From NCBI RefSeq assembly GCF_963678635.1, contig NC_087068.1:31746318-31810317 (forward strand): 64,000 nt of DNA, given 5' to 3'. This DNA is from Symsagittifera roscoffensis. Lineage: Eukaryota > Xenacoelomorpha > Acoela > Convolutidae. Positions 18,901-24,718 of the stretch are shown here, piece by piece (positions within the stretch are counted from its first letter, which is position 1; the number at the start of each line of letters is the position of its first letter). The position numbers were made by a program, and so were the translations under genes. The notes beneath the pieces were generated by a model. The model was not told the origin of the DNA. It searched no databases and worked only from the letters and a program-made list of their open reading frames with translations.

Positions 18901-21406
18901 CCCAAAAATTAACTCAGGTGAAAAAATTAATCTGATAAGATCTTTATTACGACCCCCGAGAAAAAAAGATTAGGCTAATTGAGTAACATAGTCACGCGAC
19001 TTTGACAGGTTGACCTCTCTCCGAAAATATACTTGACCTCTTGTTGCTCTATACTACTCATTTTCATAATACCTGTTTTTATCAAACAGGAATAACACCA
19101 AAAAATCTTCTTCAATTCAATTTGGAATGATTTATGAGCGGACTAAATAGCCTCTGACGCTTTTTCAGCACGAAATACCTCGAGCGTTAATTATCACAAA
19201 TTGGCTAACTTGTCAAATGATCGCACGAGAAGGTTTTTTTAGATTTGAGCTCGAGACATTAATCCTTTTCATATGGTATTTAAAATTTTGTTCAAAAATG
19301 GCCACTTAAAAAGTCAAATTAGAACAACAACAACAACAGCCAGTTGCCGTGCAAGTAGCACAGAATGTTTCAACCACAAAATTTGAAATAATGAAATTCA
19401 AAATGAAAATCCATTATTCAAAATCAAATTTTCTGTTGGGGGTGTGCTGTTTCCAGTTAAGGACAAAAGAATTGGATCAGAGACCCAATATATTCGCAAA
19501 ACTAATTTGAAAGTCGCAGTAGAATTGTCCTTTCATGAGCAAACGTTGTGTCAATTAGTCTGTCAAACGGAAAAATTTAAATCACTTCATGACTCATCGA
19601 CAACTTTTAAGATTTTTTGTTGGAACCCGATTGACGAACATTACTGACACCATACTTATGATACCCATTATGAGTTTTCCTTGCAGTACCTTAATTGGAC
19701 GAAAATTTGCACAAAATTTCCCTCCTTTTGACAAATGAGAAAAAATCAAAATTCAAACGCCGAAATATAACATTTGAGCATGATCAGCTTGTCCGATTTT
19801 TTCTCAAACAATAAAAGAAAATCCTGAACGACCAAAATAGATGCCTTCATTTCTCTCAGTCAAGCTCATTAAAAACTATCACAGAGACGGAGCTAAGCTT
19901 CACACCACTTGCGATTCATCACAAAAATTACATGGCAAGCTAGCAGACCATAAAGAAGACGAATCCCACAAGGCCAAAAAAATAAATCTTTGGAAATTTT
20001 TCGAAAAAAATTCTTGTGCATGCCATAAATTGACACACAGACGAACTCATCTGGTGCTAACTTAACCCACAGTACTTGGAAGACGCCCCTTGAGCCAGAA
20101 ACAAAAATGTTGTCACAAACATTACCGCAAAAAGCCAACAGAACGTTTTTTTTTAAATCTAACCTTCAAAGAAATCGAAAGAAAAAAAATAGATGGCTTA
20201 AAAGCTCTTCAATTTTTGACTGACACAATATGAATGACACTTTTTCTATAACATTAACCCAATTTGAATAATTTTTATCAATTGATAGATTTTTTTTTAT
20301 TTCACTGGAAAATCTGCAAACTAAAATCCACTTTGAAAACTAGAAGTCGATCACGTTTTTCGCTCTTCGATAACCAAAATTGCCTTCCTTTTAAAGAAGG
20401 AAATGAGAAAGAACTGCAGGAGAATTCAAAGTCAAACCACGAAAAAGTACATTTAAGCTTGAATTTTTTTAAAAAAAATTAGCCTCGAAAAAGTAAAACT
20501 TCGGCTATGGATCGGATTCAATCCTCCGACCCAGATATTATGAACCTCACATTCTAACCACTTAGCCACGGACATTTAATTTTTTATAAAAACTAGCCAA
20601 AAATAAAGCAGAAAGCAGATGCGTTGAAATTTTCAATACTACAGAGCCACCAAATGAGTACTTTTATCTGGGAGTTAGGTTGGAAAGACAACAAGGTTCG
20701 TACTTATACACTACGCTCGCCAGCTAGATAGTGGAAGTTTCCTGGAAAAAAAAACGAAAAAAAAAAATTACGACCTATCAAAATTTTGTCGTGATAAATT
20801 TTGCCGATGTATTATATAGCCTTGGTACGGCCCTATCCAACCTGTGCACGTACCGTCGCATGACGGAAGGGCCCATTTTAATTGATCAAAAAAAAAATTA
20901 TCACTACCTATATAAGAGTCTTCACTACGTTCATTACTTCAACTATTTTCGGCAATGTTTGGTACAACAATTTACTTTTTGGCTCAGTGGGCATCTATCA
21001 AAGTATGATAGGTTTGGTTACCGCTAGATAAGTATTGTATGAATGTTGATTTAACGCTGACAAATGAGTTTAGAGCCATGTTCTTCTCATACTGAACTGC
21101 ATCGAGAAAAACTTTTCAGCTTACTTTTATGTGACCAAATATTAGCTTACTTTTAGGTGACCAAGATGATGAATCATGAGAGGGAGAATGCTCCTCTCCG
21201 AGCCCGCTCATCAACCACAGATCTGAATTCAAGTGGTTATCCATTTTTGAATCAATCTCTTGATTATCTTGATCCATGATGCACTGCGCAGTTGTAGAAA
21301 TGTCATTCAAAACATCAAAAAATTCCGGGTCATTCATATTGCTTGACAAAGAAGAGTCACTGCAGTCTCCTATATCGAAGAATTCACTCATATCAGTTAC
21401 ATCCAT
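6592..21406 (-). CDS. CREB3/CREB3L-like ER-membrane bZIP transcription factor, whole gene span (7 coding exons)
   Basis: Family role: a transcription factor held in the ER membrane, moved to the Golgi and cut by site-1 and site-2 proteases so that its bZIP half enters the nucleus (secretory or metabolic stress programmes). What I see: seven exons joined by GT-AG introns whose phases all agree (0,1,0,2,0,1), giving about 741 codons. Order: acidic N-terminus (1-94), low-complexity linker (95-360), the conserved block before the basic region (about 365-410), bZIP (about 408-465), one hydrophobic segment (about 519-540), and a luminal tail with NYS and NIT glycosylation sequons. The basic region reads SAQESRRKKKEY, diagnostic for the CREB3/OASIS group. 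Starts at the first ATG after an acceptor site at 21459. The ~10-kb first coding intron hosts the DNA polymerase element. Paralogue identity within CREB3/CREB3L1-4 is not resolved. Confidence 0.88.
6996..7693 (-). other. Intron 6 of the CREB3-like gene
   Basis: Non-coding. Positions 7190-7250 contain the phrase cttcac.gcgttcattactc, which also ends the dispersed repeat at 8827-8860 and 20909-20940. A short piece of that repeat family is therefore present. Confidence 0.6.
7694..7946 (-). CDS. CREB3-like exon 6: transmembrane segment and start of luminal domain
   Basis: 253 nt, phase 0 in and phase 1 out; acceptor ctgttgcag, donor aaa|gtaagc. MFTIFLTSLLAGTA forms the hydrophobic segment together with the VLM that ends exon 5. 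An RNTL sequence ~40 residues later fits the RxxL site-1 protease pattern of the family (inference). The rest is luminal. Confidence 0.8.
8100..8880. repeat. Dispersed non-coding repeat, copy 2, in intron 5
   Basis: Lies in the intron between exons 6 and 5 (7947-9193). Order of blocks: a tRNA-like head (8223-8286), a ctagccacaaataaagcag block, the aaagctctt to cacgtttttcg block shared with copies at 2300 and 20160, and a tatataagagtactcactacg block. Copy 3 (20160-20945) has the same blocks in circularly permuted order, which suggests an originally tandem unit. Confidence 0.55.
8223..8286 (-). repeat. tRNA-like SINE head
   Basis: The minus strand shows an A-box-like tggcggagtggatag and a B-box-like ggttcgaatct at tRNA spacing. 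A 5-bp anticodon stem closes a loop with CTG. The T stem does not pair well, so this is a tRNA-derived repeat or decayed tRNA, not a working gene. Confidence 0.55.
9194..9380 (-). CDS. CREB3-like exon 5: end of zipper and juxtamembrane stretch
   Basis: 187 nt, phase 2 in and phase 0 out, with acceptor ttgccag and donor atg|gttagtg. Begins TLVSQLRRLQELV, the typical continuation of the CREB3 zipper, and runs through a Ser/Pro-rich segment to STVLM at the start of the membrane segment. Confidence 0.87.
9615..9742 (-). CDS. CREB3-like exon 4: basic region and leucine zipper
   Basis: 128 nt, phase 0 in and phase 2 out, flanked by tttctacag and caa|gtgaga. It encodes SAQESRRKKKEYLESLEEQ, the DNA-contacting signature of the CREB3/OASIS group, followed by heptads through NQQLKIRVNHLEHDN. 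This is the strongest single piece of evidence for the gene. Confidence 0.92.
9866..10596 (-). CDS. CREB3-like exon 3: linker, pre-bZIP block and first half of basic region
   Basis: Acceptor tgtatttcag at 10597, donor aag|gtgagt at 9866; 731 nt, phase 1 in and phase 0 out. Most of it is Gln/Asn/Pro-rich linker. The last ~50 codons hold the conserved block just before the basic region (FSLTDEEYGVF, GLPVPRCFPLSKTDE) and the start of the basic region (KKVRRKLKNK). The intron after KNK splits the basic region. Confidence 0.88.
10862..11102 (-). CDS. CREB3-like exon 2: linker region
   Basis: Ser/Asn/Asp-rich, about 80 codons, with no recognisable domain. The donor acat|gtaagt ends in phase 1 and matches exon 3. 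The acceptor is uncertain: ttaaagcag at 11103, or its nested alternative three bases earlier (adding one Gln), gives phase 0. A better polypyrimidine tract ends at aaatag near 11059 but would need phase 2. Further exons could exist in the large upstream intron. Confidence 0.55.
11580..12041. repeat. Satellite-like tandem monomers beside the polymerase element
   Basis: Two to three diverged monomers, each with the order gagctt-box, tcagattagggagggt-box, gtcaaaaagt-box, aaaactgtcaaaa-box and gtcataact-box. The left long direct repeat of the polymerase element starts exactly after the last gtcataact box. 11103-11580 before it is plain intron DNA. Confidence 0.6.
12042..13230. repeat. Long direct repeat, left copy (~1.19 kb)
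   Basis: Near-identical to 17869-19059 in the same orientation, from ttgctttttaggagacacg to tctatactactc. It contains a small ORF (12139-12612, minus) and, at 12805-13130, three imperfect tandem units of about 121 bp, each with aattcaa(c)tg-type, aatctgata and tccc blocks. The pair flanks the polymerase unit like LTRs, but I see no TG..CA ends, primer site or clear target duplication. Confidence 0.85.
12139..12612 (-). CDS. Small ORF with 63-codon internal duplication, left direct repeat
   Basis: About 157 codons from the first ATG (MLAAEIALGKQEFVH). Two consecutive, nearly identical ~63-codon units each contain METRRVCSTTTEEGTTTT and ILPQNSKFEN. A strongly basic tail follows (KRKRRG, HDKKKRAAKTRALQK) that could be a nuclear-localisation or nucleic-acid-binding region (inference). 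No family recognised. An upstream TTG would add seven residues. The frame stays open in both direct-repeat copies despite substitutions, which favours coding or very recent origin. Confidence 0.5.
   Translation of the reverse strand: MLAAEIALGKQEFVHINQVDMETRRVCSTTTEEGTTTTILPQNSKFENDLGDQKLRKRNSFEIMLAAAEIALGKQEFVHINQVDMETRRVCSTTTEEGTTTTILPQNSKFENELEDQKLLKRKRRGIVHPMQRRSHDKKKRAAKTRALQKLTSNRYI
13252..13442. repeat. Terminal inverted repeat of polymerase unit, left
   Basis: Reverse complement of 17430-17621 with only a few mismatches over ~191 bp, beginning ttttcaact at the outer end. It lies 21 bp inside the left long direct repeat. No convincing target-site duplication is visible at the outer ends. 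Confidence 0.85.
13475..15739 (-). CDS. Family B DNA polymerase (DNA_pol_B_2 type), palm half, 754 codons open
   Basis: Protein-primed-type replicative polymerase as in Polinton-like and linear-plasmid elements. In this open frame: motif A GIDASQLYPYSM (residues 179-190), motif B GNSAYG (488-493), motif C EMDTDSLYL (583-591), a later SKTYCC resembling the KxY motif, and a C-terminus ending LADGIHTLPLNI, as in full-length relatives. An insertion at about 251-323 (VDGYCQHCETAF, DGCFFHFC, VVTIRECQWWEW) looks like the VSR-type nuclease-fold module of invertebrate polymerases of this group. The frame opens right after an in-frame TAA (15742-15740) and does not start with ATG, so it is the 3' half of a longer gene. 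Oddity: the Lys expected four residues before the Asn of motif B is Asn here. Confidence 0.9.
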   Translation of the reverse strand: MNETKLPSIADFYSKLKCSNVLEVDFLEFRRLQDQGYGCEASLKKMKLKQIPKTKEENYAELQIIWRQKNMQVFKEFLEYYNNKDVVPTMTAMHRMVTYYHSKNIDMLKLGLTLPNLANNILHSSTDAKFFPFGKADSWYDSYIRQNLTGGPSIIFTRYAKATETRIRDSQNIFNAVIGIDASQLYPYSMMKEMPTGPYFIWEYSNESNKYHRQKPTRSMFELMVLTYLQKQKPNCQIKSQLTARRQKRFGPFSVDGYCQHCETAFEADGCFFHFCACQDHKHHSEEELKRGLVRRERTVKRKQYLQSLGLQVVTIRECQWWEWARNNQYGDGVLLKTHFPYKKPITEKELTEKIRLGEMFGVADVEIEVPDHLKSKFSQFPPIFKNCEVGRYDIGEFMKSFASEQDLLKKPRRMLISSMILSRGPIITPLLLFYLKHGLVLKRVHFFIQYQPKQCFETFVNGVVEARRQGDLNPDSAVCANIENVVGNSAYGYQIMDRSRHTRTKYVIGSCVNTLVNDKMSRKFNELPNELYEVELAKSKVEHKEPIIVGFLNLQYAKLIMLELVYNFFVPFCDPDKYEFIEMDTDSLYLSINGSDLEDIIKPEMKSKWNLMSSNDCRDNFTANSISNFFPRKCYEKHNKYDQRTPGLFKEEFRYTEMVALCSKTYCCLDEVSKTVKLSSKGINQTALLNNSPMQKYRIVLVEQAETETTNRGIRVQNNEKVVTYELKKKAFSFFYPKREVLADGIHTLPLNI
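15740..16246 (-). pseudogene. Family B DNA polymerase, exonuclease half (part 2)
   Basis: Same reading frame as the palm half, separated only by one TAA codon. Contains GFNSSRYDLNLIKEYLL, the exonuclease II motif (N..YD), and ends KGFFPYEWFNSPE just before the stop. In relatives this segment continues straight into the palm half. The frame is also continuous upstream through another single TAA at 16297-16295. Confidence 0.82.
16295..16620 (-). pseudogene. Family B DNA polymerase, zinc finger and exonuclease I part
   Basis: Holds a C2HC finger (FRCHTCDTF with NLLNHQRQC) whose first half lies just upstream of the longest open stretch, then HVYPTGVYQL and the exonuclease I motif FAVFDFESI. It ends WIGRHVPISVSISY and, soon after, TAA at 16297-16295 in frame with the next segment. 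A one-base frame change near 16620 separates it from the upstream part. Confidence 0.8.
16621..17474 (-). pseudogene. Family B DNA polymerase, N-terminal remnants
   Basis: Two recognisable blocks: 17314-17021 (YNFRINGID, LNIAFGFVLKS) and 16886-16621 (KLEGFPGVDEDGIYILEDI, INLIRYDNHICW with one difference). Relatives have ~60 further residues between them that are missing or scrambled in 16887-17020. A third in-frame stretch (17474-17286, VPHCSVSGF) begins inside the right inverted repeat and is frameshifted against the next block. So the gene is interrupted at least five times 5' of the palm half. Confidence 0.7.
17430..17621. repeat. Terminal inverted repeat of polymerase unit, right
   Basis: Partner of 13252-13442. 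The polymerase coding remnants begin inside it. 17622-17868, between it and the right direct repeat, is unique AT-rich DNA with a (GTT)n run at 17825-17842. Confidence 0.85.
17869..19059. repeat. Long direct repeat, right copy (~1.19 kb)
   Basis: Same content and order as the left copy: small ORF, then the ~121-bp triple tandem block (about 18650-18960). Differences are scattered single bases and short indels, so the two copies are young relative to the surrounding decayed elements. Confidence 0.85.
17952..18440 (-). CDS. Small ORF with 63-codon internal duplication, right direct repeat
   Basis: About 162 codons from ATG; the same protein as at 12139-12612 with a few changes (for example Lys to Arg, Val to Ile) and five extra C-terminal residues because the stop is displaced. 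Most of the sequence is identical to the left copy. Function unknown. Confidence 0.5.
   Translation of the reverse strand: MLAAEIALGKQEFVHINQVDMETRRVCSTTTEEGTTTTILPQNSKFENDLGDQKLRKRNSFEIMLAAAEIALGKREFVHINQIDMETRRVCSTTTEEGTTTTILPQNSKFENELEDQKLLKRKRRGIVHPMQRRSHDKKKRAAKTRALQKLTSNRYIHICVK
19060..20159. other. Intron DNA, no gene seen
   Basis: Part of the large CREB3-like intron. Only a short (CAA)n run at 19325-19338 and unremarkable short ORFs. Confidence 0.5.
20506..20573 (-). repeat. tRNA-like SINE head
   Basis: Minus strand: A box tggctaagtggttag (strong match) and B-box-like ggattgaatcc at tRNA spacing, with a ttcataa loop. It sits in the same relative position within its repeat as the tRNA-like block at 8223-8286. 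Confidence 0.55.
20824..20874 (+). other. GC-rich stem-loop block with partial 5S rRNA resemblance
   Basis: A GC-rich island in AT-rich intron DNA. A ccgtc/gacgg hairpin lies inside a ggccc/gggcc outer pair. The order tacggcc, cca, cctg, cacg, ccg and cggaag resembles the 5' half of metazoan 5S rRNA, but the internal promoter part is missing. It could be a decayed 5S-derived SINE or chance. Confidence 0.3.
21125..21406 (-). CDS. CREB3-like exon 1: acidic N-terminal activation region
   Basis: Starts with ATG at 21406-21404 (MDVTDMSEFFDIGD). It is rich in Asp, Glu and Ser, as expected for the activation domain, and contains a SPSHDSSSW segment resembling the serine-rich stretch of the family. 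Two almost identical donor sites lie 26 bp apart: one after 21151 (phase 1) and one after 21125 (phase 0). Only the second agrees in phase with the exon 2 acceptor I chose. A good acceptor (tttttccag) at 21459-21461 puts the ATG 52 bases into this exon, implying an untranslated upstream exon I have not located. Confidence 0.72.
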
Positions 21407-21519
21407 TATTACTCTGGGTTTTATTAGTTTGCTGCTTATACTATCCAATCATTCAACCCTGGAAAAACATAAAAAGTGAACACTTTATCACCTATTATGA
21501 TTTTTAATTTATGCTTTTT

Positions 21520-21749
21520 TTTTTACAAAGGTAATCAGAAGGTCAGAAGTATCATAGTAACCGAGGTTACAGTCATGAGTCCCTTCATCATGTATTCCAG
21601 TCAAAATCCTTGGAATTTTCTAGATATGGAAGTGATAATGATAAAAGAAGATGTCAAGTGTTTAAGTCCTTTTCATTTAAAATCGATACGGGTTACGCTT
21701 CTTCAATAAGAACACGCAACTCGACACGAGATAATATAATATACAAGTG
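21520..21749 (-). repeat. 3' UTR of RLE-LINE copy 1
   Basis: Matches 46983-47215 closely (ggtaatcagaaggtcagaag, ccttggaattttctagatat, cgcaactcgacacgag). Lies directly downstream of the ORF stop. Identical context in both copies defines the 3' end of the element near 21520. Confidence 0.7.
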
Positions 21750-23357
21750 TTACAAGTAAAAAATTTCGTCGAAAGTTATTTTGTCATTTATTGTTCCGAG
21801 TACGCAAGCGGCGTTCGCAATCTGTATTGCCAGGGAGATTCTCTGTTTTAAAAAGCTGCCTGCTCTGGGTTCCTCAGTGCATATGCTTAGGTTCTTACAA
21901 AGCTTGCTCAAAAAAACTTCTGTGCTGGGGCCGGCAGCGCCCTGAATTTCAAAAGCTAGCGGTTGAAAAAGATATCCATCATTTACAAGATCTTTATATT
22001 TGTCAATTTTTCGCTCTTCCGCTTCAGCGGCAGCCGTACCAGGGTTACAAACAGACCCGGCATTAATCCTACAAGGGGCTAAGGAGTCTACTACCGTTAC
22101 ATCCCACAAGAGCTGCTTACCATCAGCCCATGGAACGAGCGTCAAACCGTCTGGTCGCTTCTGATCGGTCCTGTAGAAGTGTCGTGGTTCTAAAACAGAC
22201 GGAATGTGAGTAGATGATAGACTCTGCTTTATAAGGGCATTCAGGTTTGAATGCCTAGAGAATCTCCCTGCACTTTTGAGGCAAGAAAGACCATGCCAAC
22301 CATCCTCGGTAACGTCTTTTCCGCACACGCATTTATGCCGTTCGCATATTTTTGATCCTAATCGAAGTCCTATCGCAATTCTGAGTTGTTGGTTCGACAG
22401 TTTTAACCTTAAATTTTTGCAGGGGATGACGTTCAACCATTGGGATCCAAATCTATCTTGGAACGCGTTGAACCTTTTCACGTCCGTTGGTTCGAGTCGT
22501 AAAATCAAGTCTGCAATTTCGCTGTCAAAAATTGGCTCCGTCCAATTTTTTTGGATTTCATTTTCCGGAGCCATTTCAATTTTTCCAAGGTCAAACCACC
22601 GTTTAAGCGCATCATCATAGGTTCCATCCACATGCTCCAAACCAAAGATTTCGCTCAAGGCATCTTTCGCTCCTACTGCTGAGGCTAAGAAAGCGGGTAA
22701 AGCGAGTAGACGAGCGGAAGAAACGCCCAAGCCACCTTTGGCTGCCGGGAGAACTGCTTGTAAAAACTGGTTATCATCCATTTTCACGTTAGTGACCTTG
22801 CATAACGAATTTCTTAGTAATTTATCGTAGCGTTCCAAAAAATCATTTTGCAAAAAACAAGGGCTCGTACGCAAAAAATATAGGAGTTTTGGCATGCTAA
22901 AGCAATTTTTCAGGAGGTAAAAACCATAATGGGCGTCTAGTTTGTCAATGACATCCGAGATTTTTTCAAGCTCCCTAATTTTTTCGTCGAGTAATTCTTT
23001 TCGGCAAAGTTCGCCGATTGGAGATCCTAAAATGAGGAGTTCTTCTTTTGTTTTTATTTTTATTTTGGGGCATATTTTTCGAAATTGTGTTAAAATTGAA
23101 TTATACTGTGTACTAGTAGTCGGTCCCAAAAAACAAAGTTCACACTTCTCAGTGTTTAAGCTCAGGCCGTAAATTTGTTCCGATTTCAGAATGTTTTTAA
23201 GGTCCCGGAGTACTACCTTATAGTCGTCGGCTAAATTCCCATCATCTAAATACCAGATGTTAATTTTCGACTCCAACTGTTTGACTAGTGTATGAATTGT
23301 TTCCGCATAAAGGGGTGGGGCTTCAGGATCACCTTGCTGAGTTCCGTCTTCTGACAT
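21750..23357 (-). CDS. R2-like LINE copy 1: reverse transcriptase to restriction-like endonuclease (535 codons open)
   Basis: The retrotransposon polyprotein nicks DNA with its restriction-like endonuclease and copies its RNA at the nick. Visible: RT motif B GTQQGDPEAP (5-14), catalytic YLDDG (36-40), thumb-like region with AAKGGLGVSSARLLALPAF (205-223), a zinc finger CVCGKDV..GWHGLSC (343-359), then the nuclease motifs RPDG (401-404) and LLWDVTVVD (416-424), a PD..D arrangement. The frame starts in RT; upstream fingers and motif A are lost in a deletion, so the copy cannot make a full protein although this half is uninterrupted. Confidence 0.85.
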   Translation of the reverse strand: MSEDGTQQGDPEAPPLYAETIHTLVKQLESKINIWYLDDGNLADDYKVVLRDLKNILKSEQIYGLSLNTEKCELCFLGPTTSTQYNSILTQFRKICPKIKIKTKEELLILGSPIGELCRKELLDEKIRELEKISDVIDKLDAHYGFYLLKNCFSMPKLLYFLRTSPCFLQNDFLERYDKLLRNSLCKVTNVKMDDNQFLQAVLPAAKGGLGVSSARLLALPAFLASAVGAKDALSEIFGLEHVDGTYDDALKRWFDLGKIEMAPENEIQKNWTEPIFDSEIADLILRLEPTDVKRFNAFQDRFGSQWLNVIPCKNLRLKLSNQQLRIAIGLRLGSKICERHKCVCGKDVTEDGWHGLSCLKSAGRFSRHSNLNALIKQSLSSTHIPSVLEPRHFYRTDQKRPDGLTLVPWADGKQLLWDVTVVDSLAPCRINAGSVCNPGTAAAEAEERKIDKYKDLVNDGYLFQPLAFEIQGAAGPSTEVFLSKLCKNLSICTEEPRAGSFLKQRISLAIQIANAACVLGTINDKITFDEIFYL

Positions 23358-23415
23358 TATGACAGAGCTTCCGTAAAAAAGGTAACTAGGTTTAGCATAC
23401 GCGCAATGGGTGTAA

Positions 23416-24153
23416 TTATATAATTCGGGGCGATTTGAAATCGGTTACGAAAAAACTATCCAACTTTTCTGGATTTGGAGCTGCAAATTTGGCTCGCTGC
23501 GGGTGCTTAGATAACAATTTTTGATAGTTATCAGTTGAAAAAGGAGCTATTTTGTCATGCGAAGCAGCAAGCCTTATTCCTCCCTTTACATTTCCTTCAT
23601 CGAGCTTACTACTTATTAACTTTATTCTCTGCTCGATGTCACTCAGAGGCGGGCTTGAAACTTGGGGATGGGGTTTTGGAAGTGACACGTCATTTGCTCG
23701 AATTTTTTTATTTATCAAAGAGCTCATGCTTGTGGTCTGTTTGCGTCCACTTCTTTTCGGTTGCTCCAAAAAAAACAAGAACGACGTTAAAAAAATTAGC
23801 CATTTTGTAACATCTTCTACATTGTAGACGATGTCATTTATTTTGTCCGACAGATTTTCCGCCAAGGGAACACGCGAGTCTTTTGGTACTCTCTTGAGTA
23901 CTCGGACATTTGAGATGGTTGTATTAACATAATTGTCTAGCACTAAATCATTACCTATTGTTGCTTTATTAACAGATTTTACATCAACGCATAAAGGACA
24001 CTGAAACCATTGGGTTTTCTTAGAGTCGCTAAGAGAAATATTTACACAACTGATATGATACCAACTAGAACAACAATCACATTTAATCCAATTTATCAGT
24101 CCTGAAGGTTTTAAGCAATCTTTGCTTGTACACTCTTTGTTGTTTTTCCTCAT
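23416..24153 (-). pseudogene. R2-like LINE copy 1: N-terminal PHD-type finger part
   Basis: Starts MRKNNKECTSKDCLK. Cys8, Cys13, Cys25, Cys28, His33, Cys36, Cys52 and Cys55, with WYHISC and WFQCPLC, give a PHD-like zinc finger. Then comes a hydrophobic WLIFLTSFLFFLEQ stretch and a basic linker. It ends after SFFVTDF, where copy 2 continues into RT; about 490 bp are deleted here relative to 48893-49387, and the frame changes. Confidence 0.8.
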
Positions 24154-24590
24154 CTTGACGCAGCATAAAGGTAAAAAAAAGGATTTTGACTGGACTTTAG
24201 GGGATTGAACTAACCCATGATAAGCGGTTAGTGGGAATTTTACAAATCAGCAAATAAAAAAAAAAGACAACTAAATTAATTTAAAAGGTTAAAAGGCAGC
24301 ATAAAGGTTAAAAATCAAAAACAAGGAACAATCTCACCCGAGCTCAGTAGGTTCAGCGGCGCACCACCAGACTTCTCAAGCCAGTTCCAGTTCCCCACCT
24401 CCCCACAGAAAGCCGCTTGACAGACCTGTCTCTAAAATCCCTCAGAGGGCGCTCCACATACAGGCACAAACATCAAACAGTTTTTATACACTATTTAATA
24501 AGTTTATCACAACAATTGGTAAGCGATTTCAGAAAATTAAGTCCTGCACTGCCATTCGACTTACTAACAAGATCTTTAAAAATTTGAGGA
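24154..24590 (-). promoter_or_regulatory. 5' UTR of R2-like LINE copy 1
   Basis: Shared with 50103-50460 and, more diverged, 34915-35150: a gaacaatctcacccgagctcag block, a gccgcttgacagacctgt block, and the 5' terminus tttatcacaacaatt. It probably carries the internal promoter (inference). Just beyond the terminus, 24523-24590 repeats a piece of RT coding sequence from 49254-49320. Confidence 0.6.
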
Positions 24591-24718
24591 ATTTTTAAAG
24601 ATCTTGTCTGCAATTTCTAGAGGCTGTTTTCTGAAATCGGTCTTGGAATTTTCAGAAAACAGACAAGATCTTGCAGGGTCTTTACTAATCTGGTACACAA
24701 GAAATGATGAGATTAAGG

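Larger units (their letters stand above)
20160..20945. repeat. Dispersed non-coding repeat, copy 3
   Basis: Blocks shared with 8100-8880 but permuted: aaagctctt to cacgtttttcg (20195-20370), tRNA-like head (20506-20573), ctagccaaaaataaagcag block (20590-20705), then tatataagagtcttcactacg (20909-20940). Confidence 0.55.

Noticed and set aside
12042-19059. Long direct repeats as LTRs of a retrotransposon
   Set aside because: No TG..CA ends, tRNA primer site, polypurine tract, gag or RT between them; the internal gene is a DNA polymerase with its own inverted repeats.
22276-23172. Plus-strand ORFs within the RLE-LINE
   Set aside because: Antisense shadows of the RT-endonuclease frame; the same shadows recur in every copy.
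24300-24590. HDV-like self-cleaving ribozyme at the RLE-LINE 5' end, as in R2 elements
   Set aside because: I looked for the double-pseudoknot pairing on the transcript strand and could only find simple stems; a covariance-model search would be needed.
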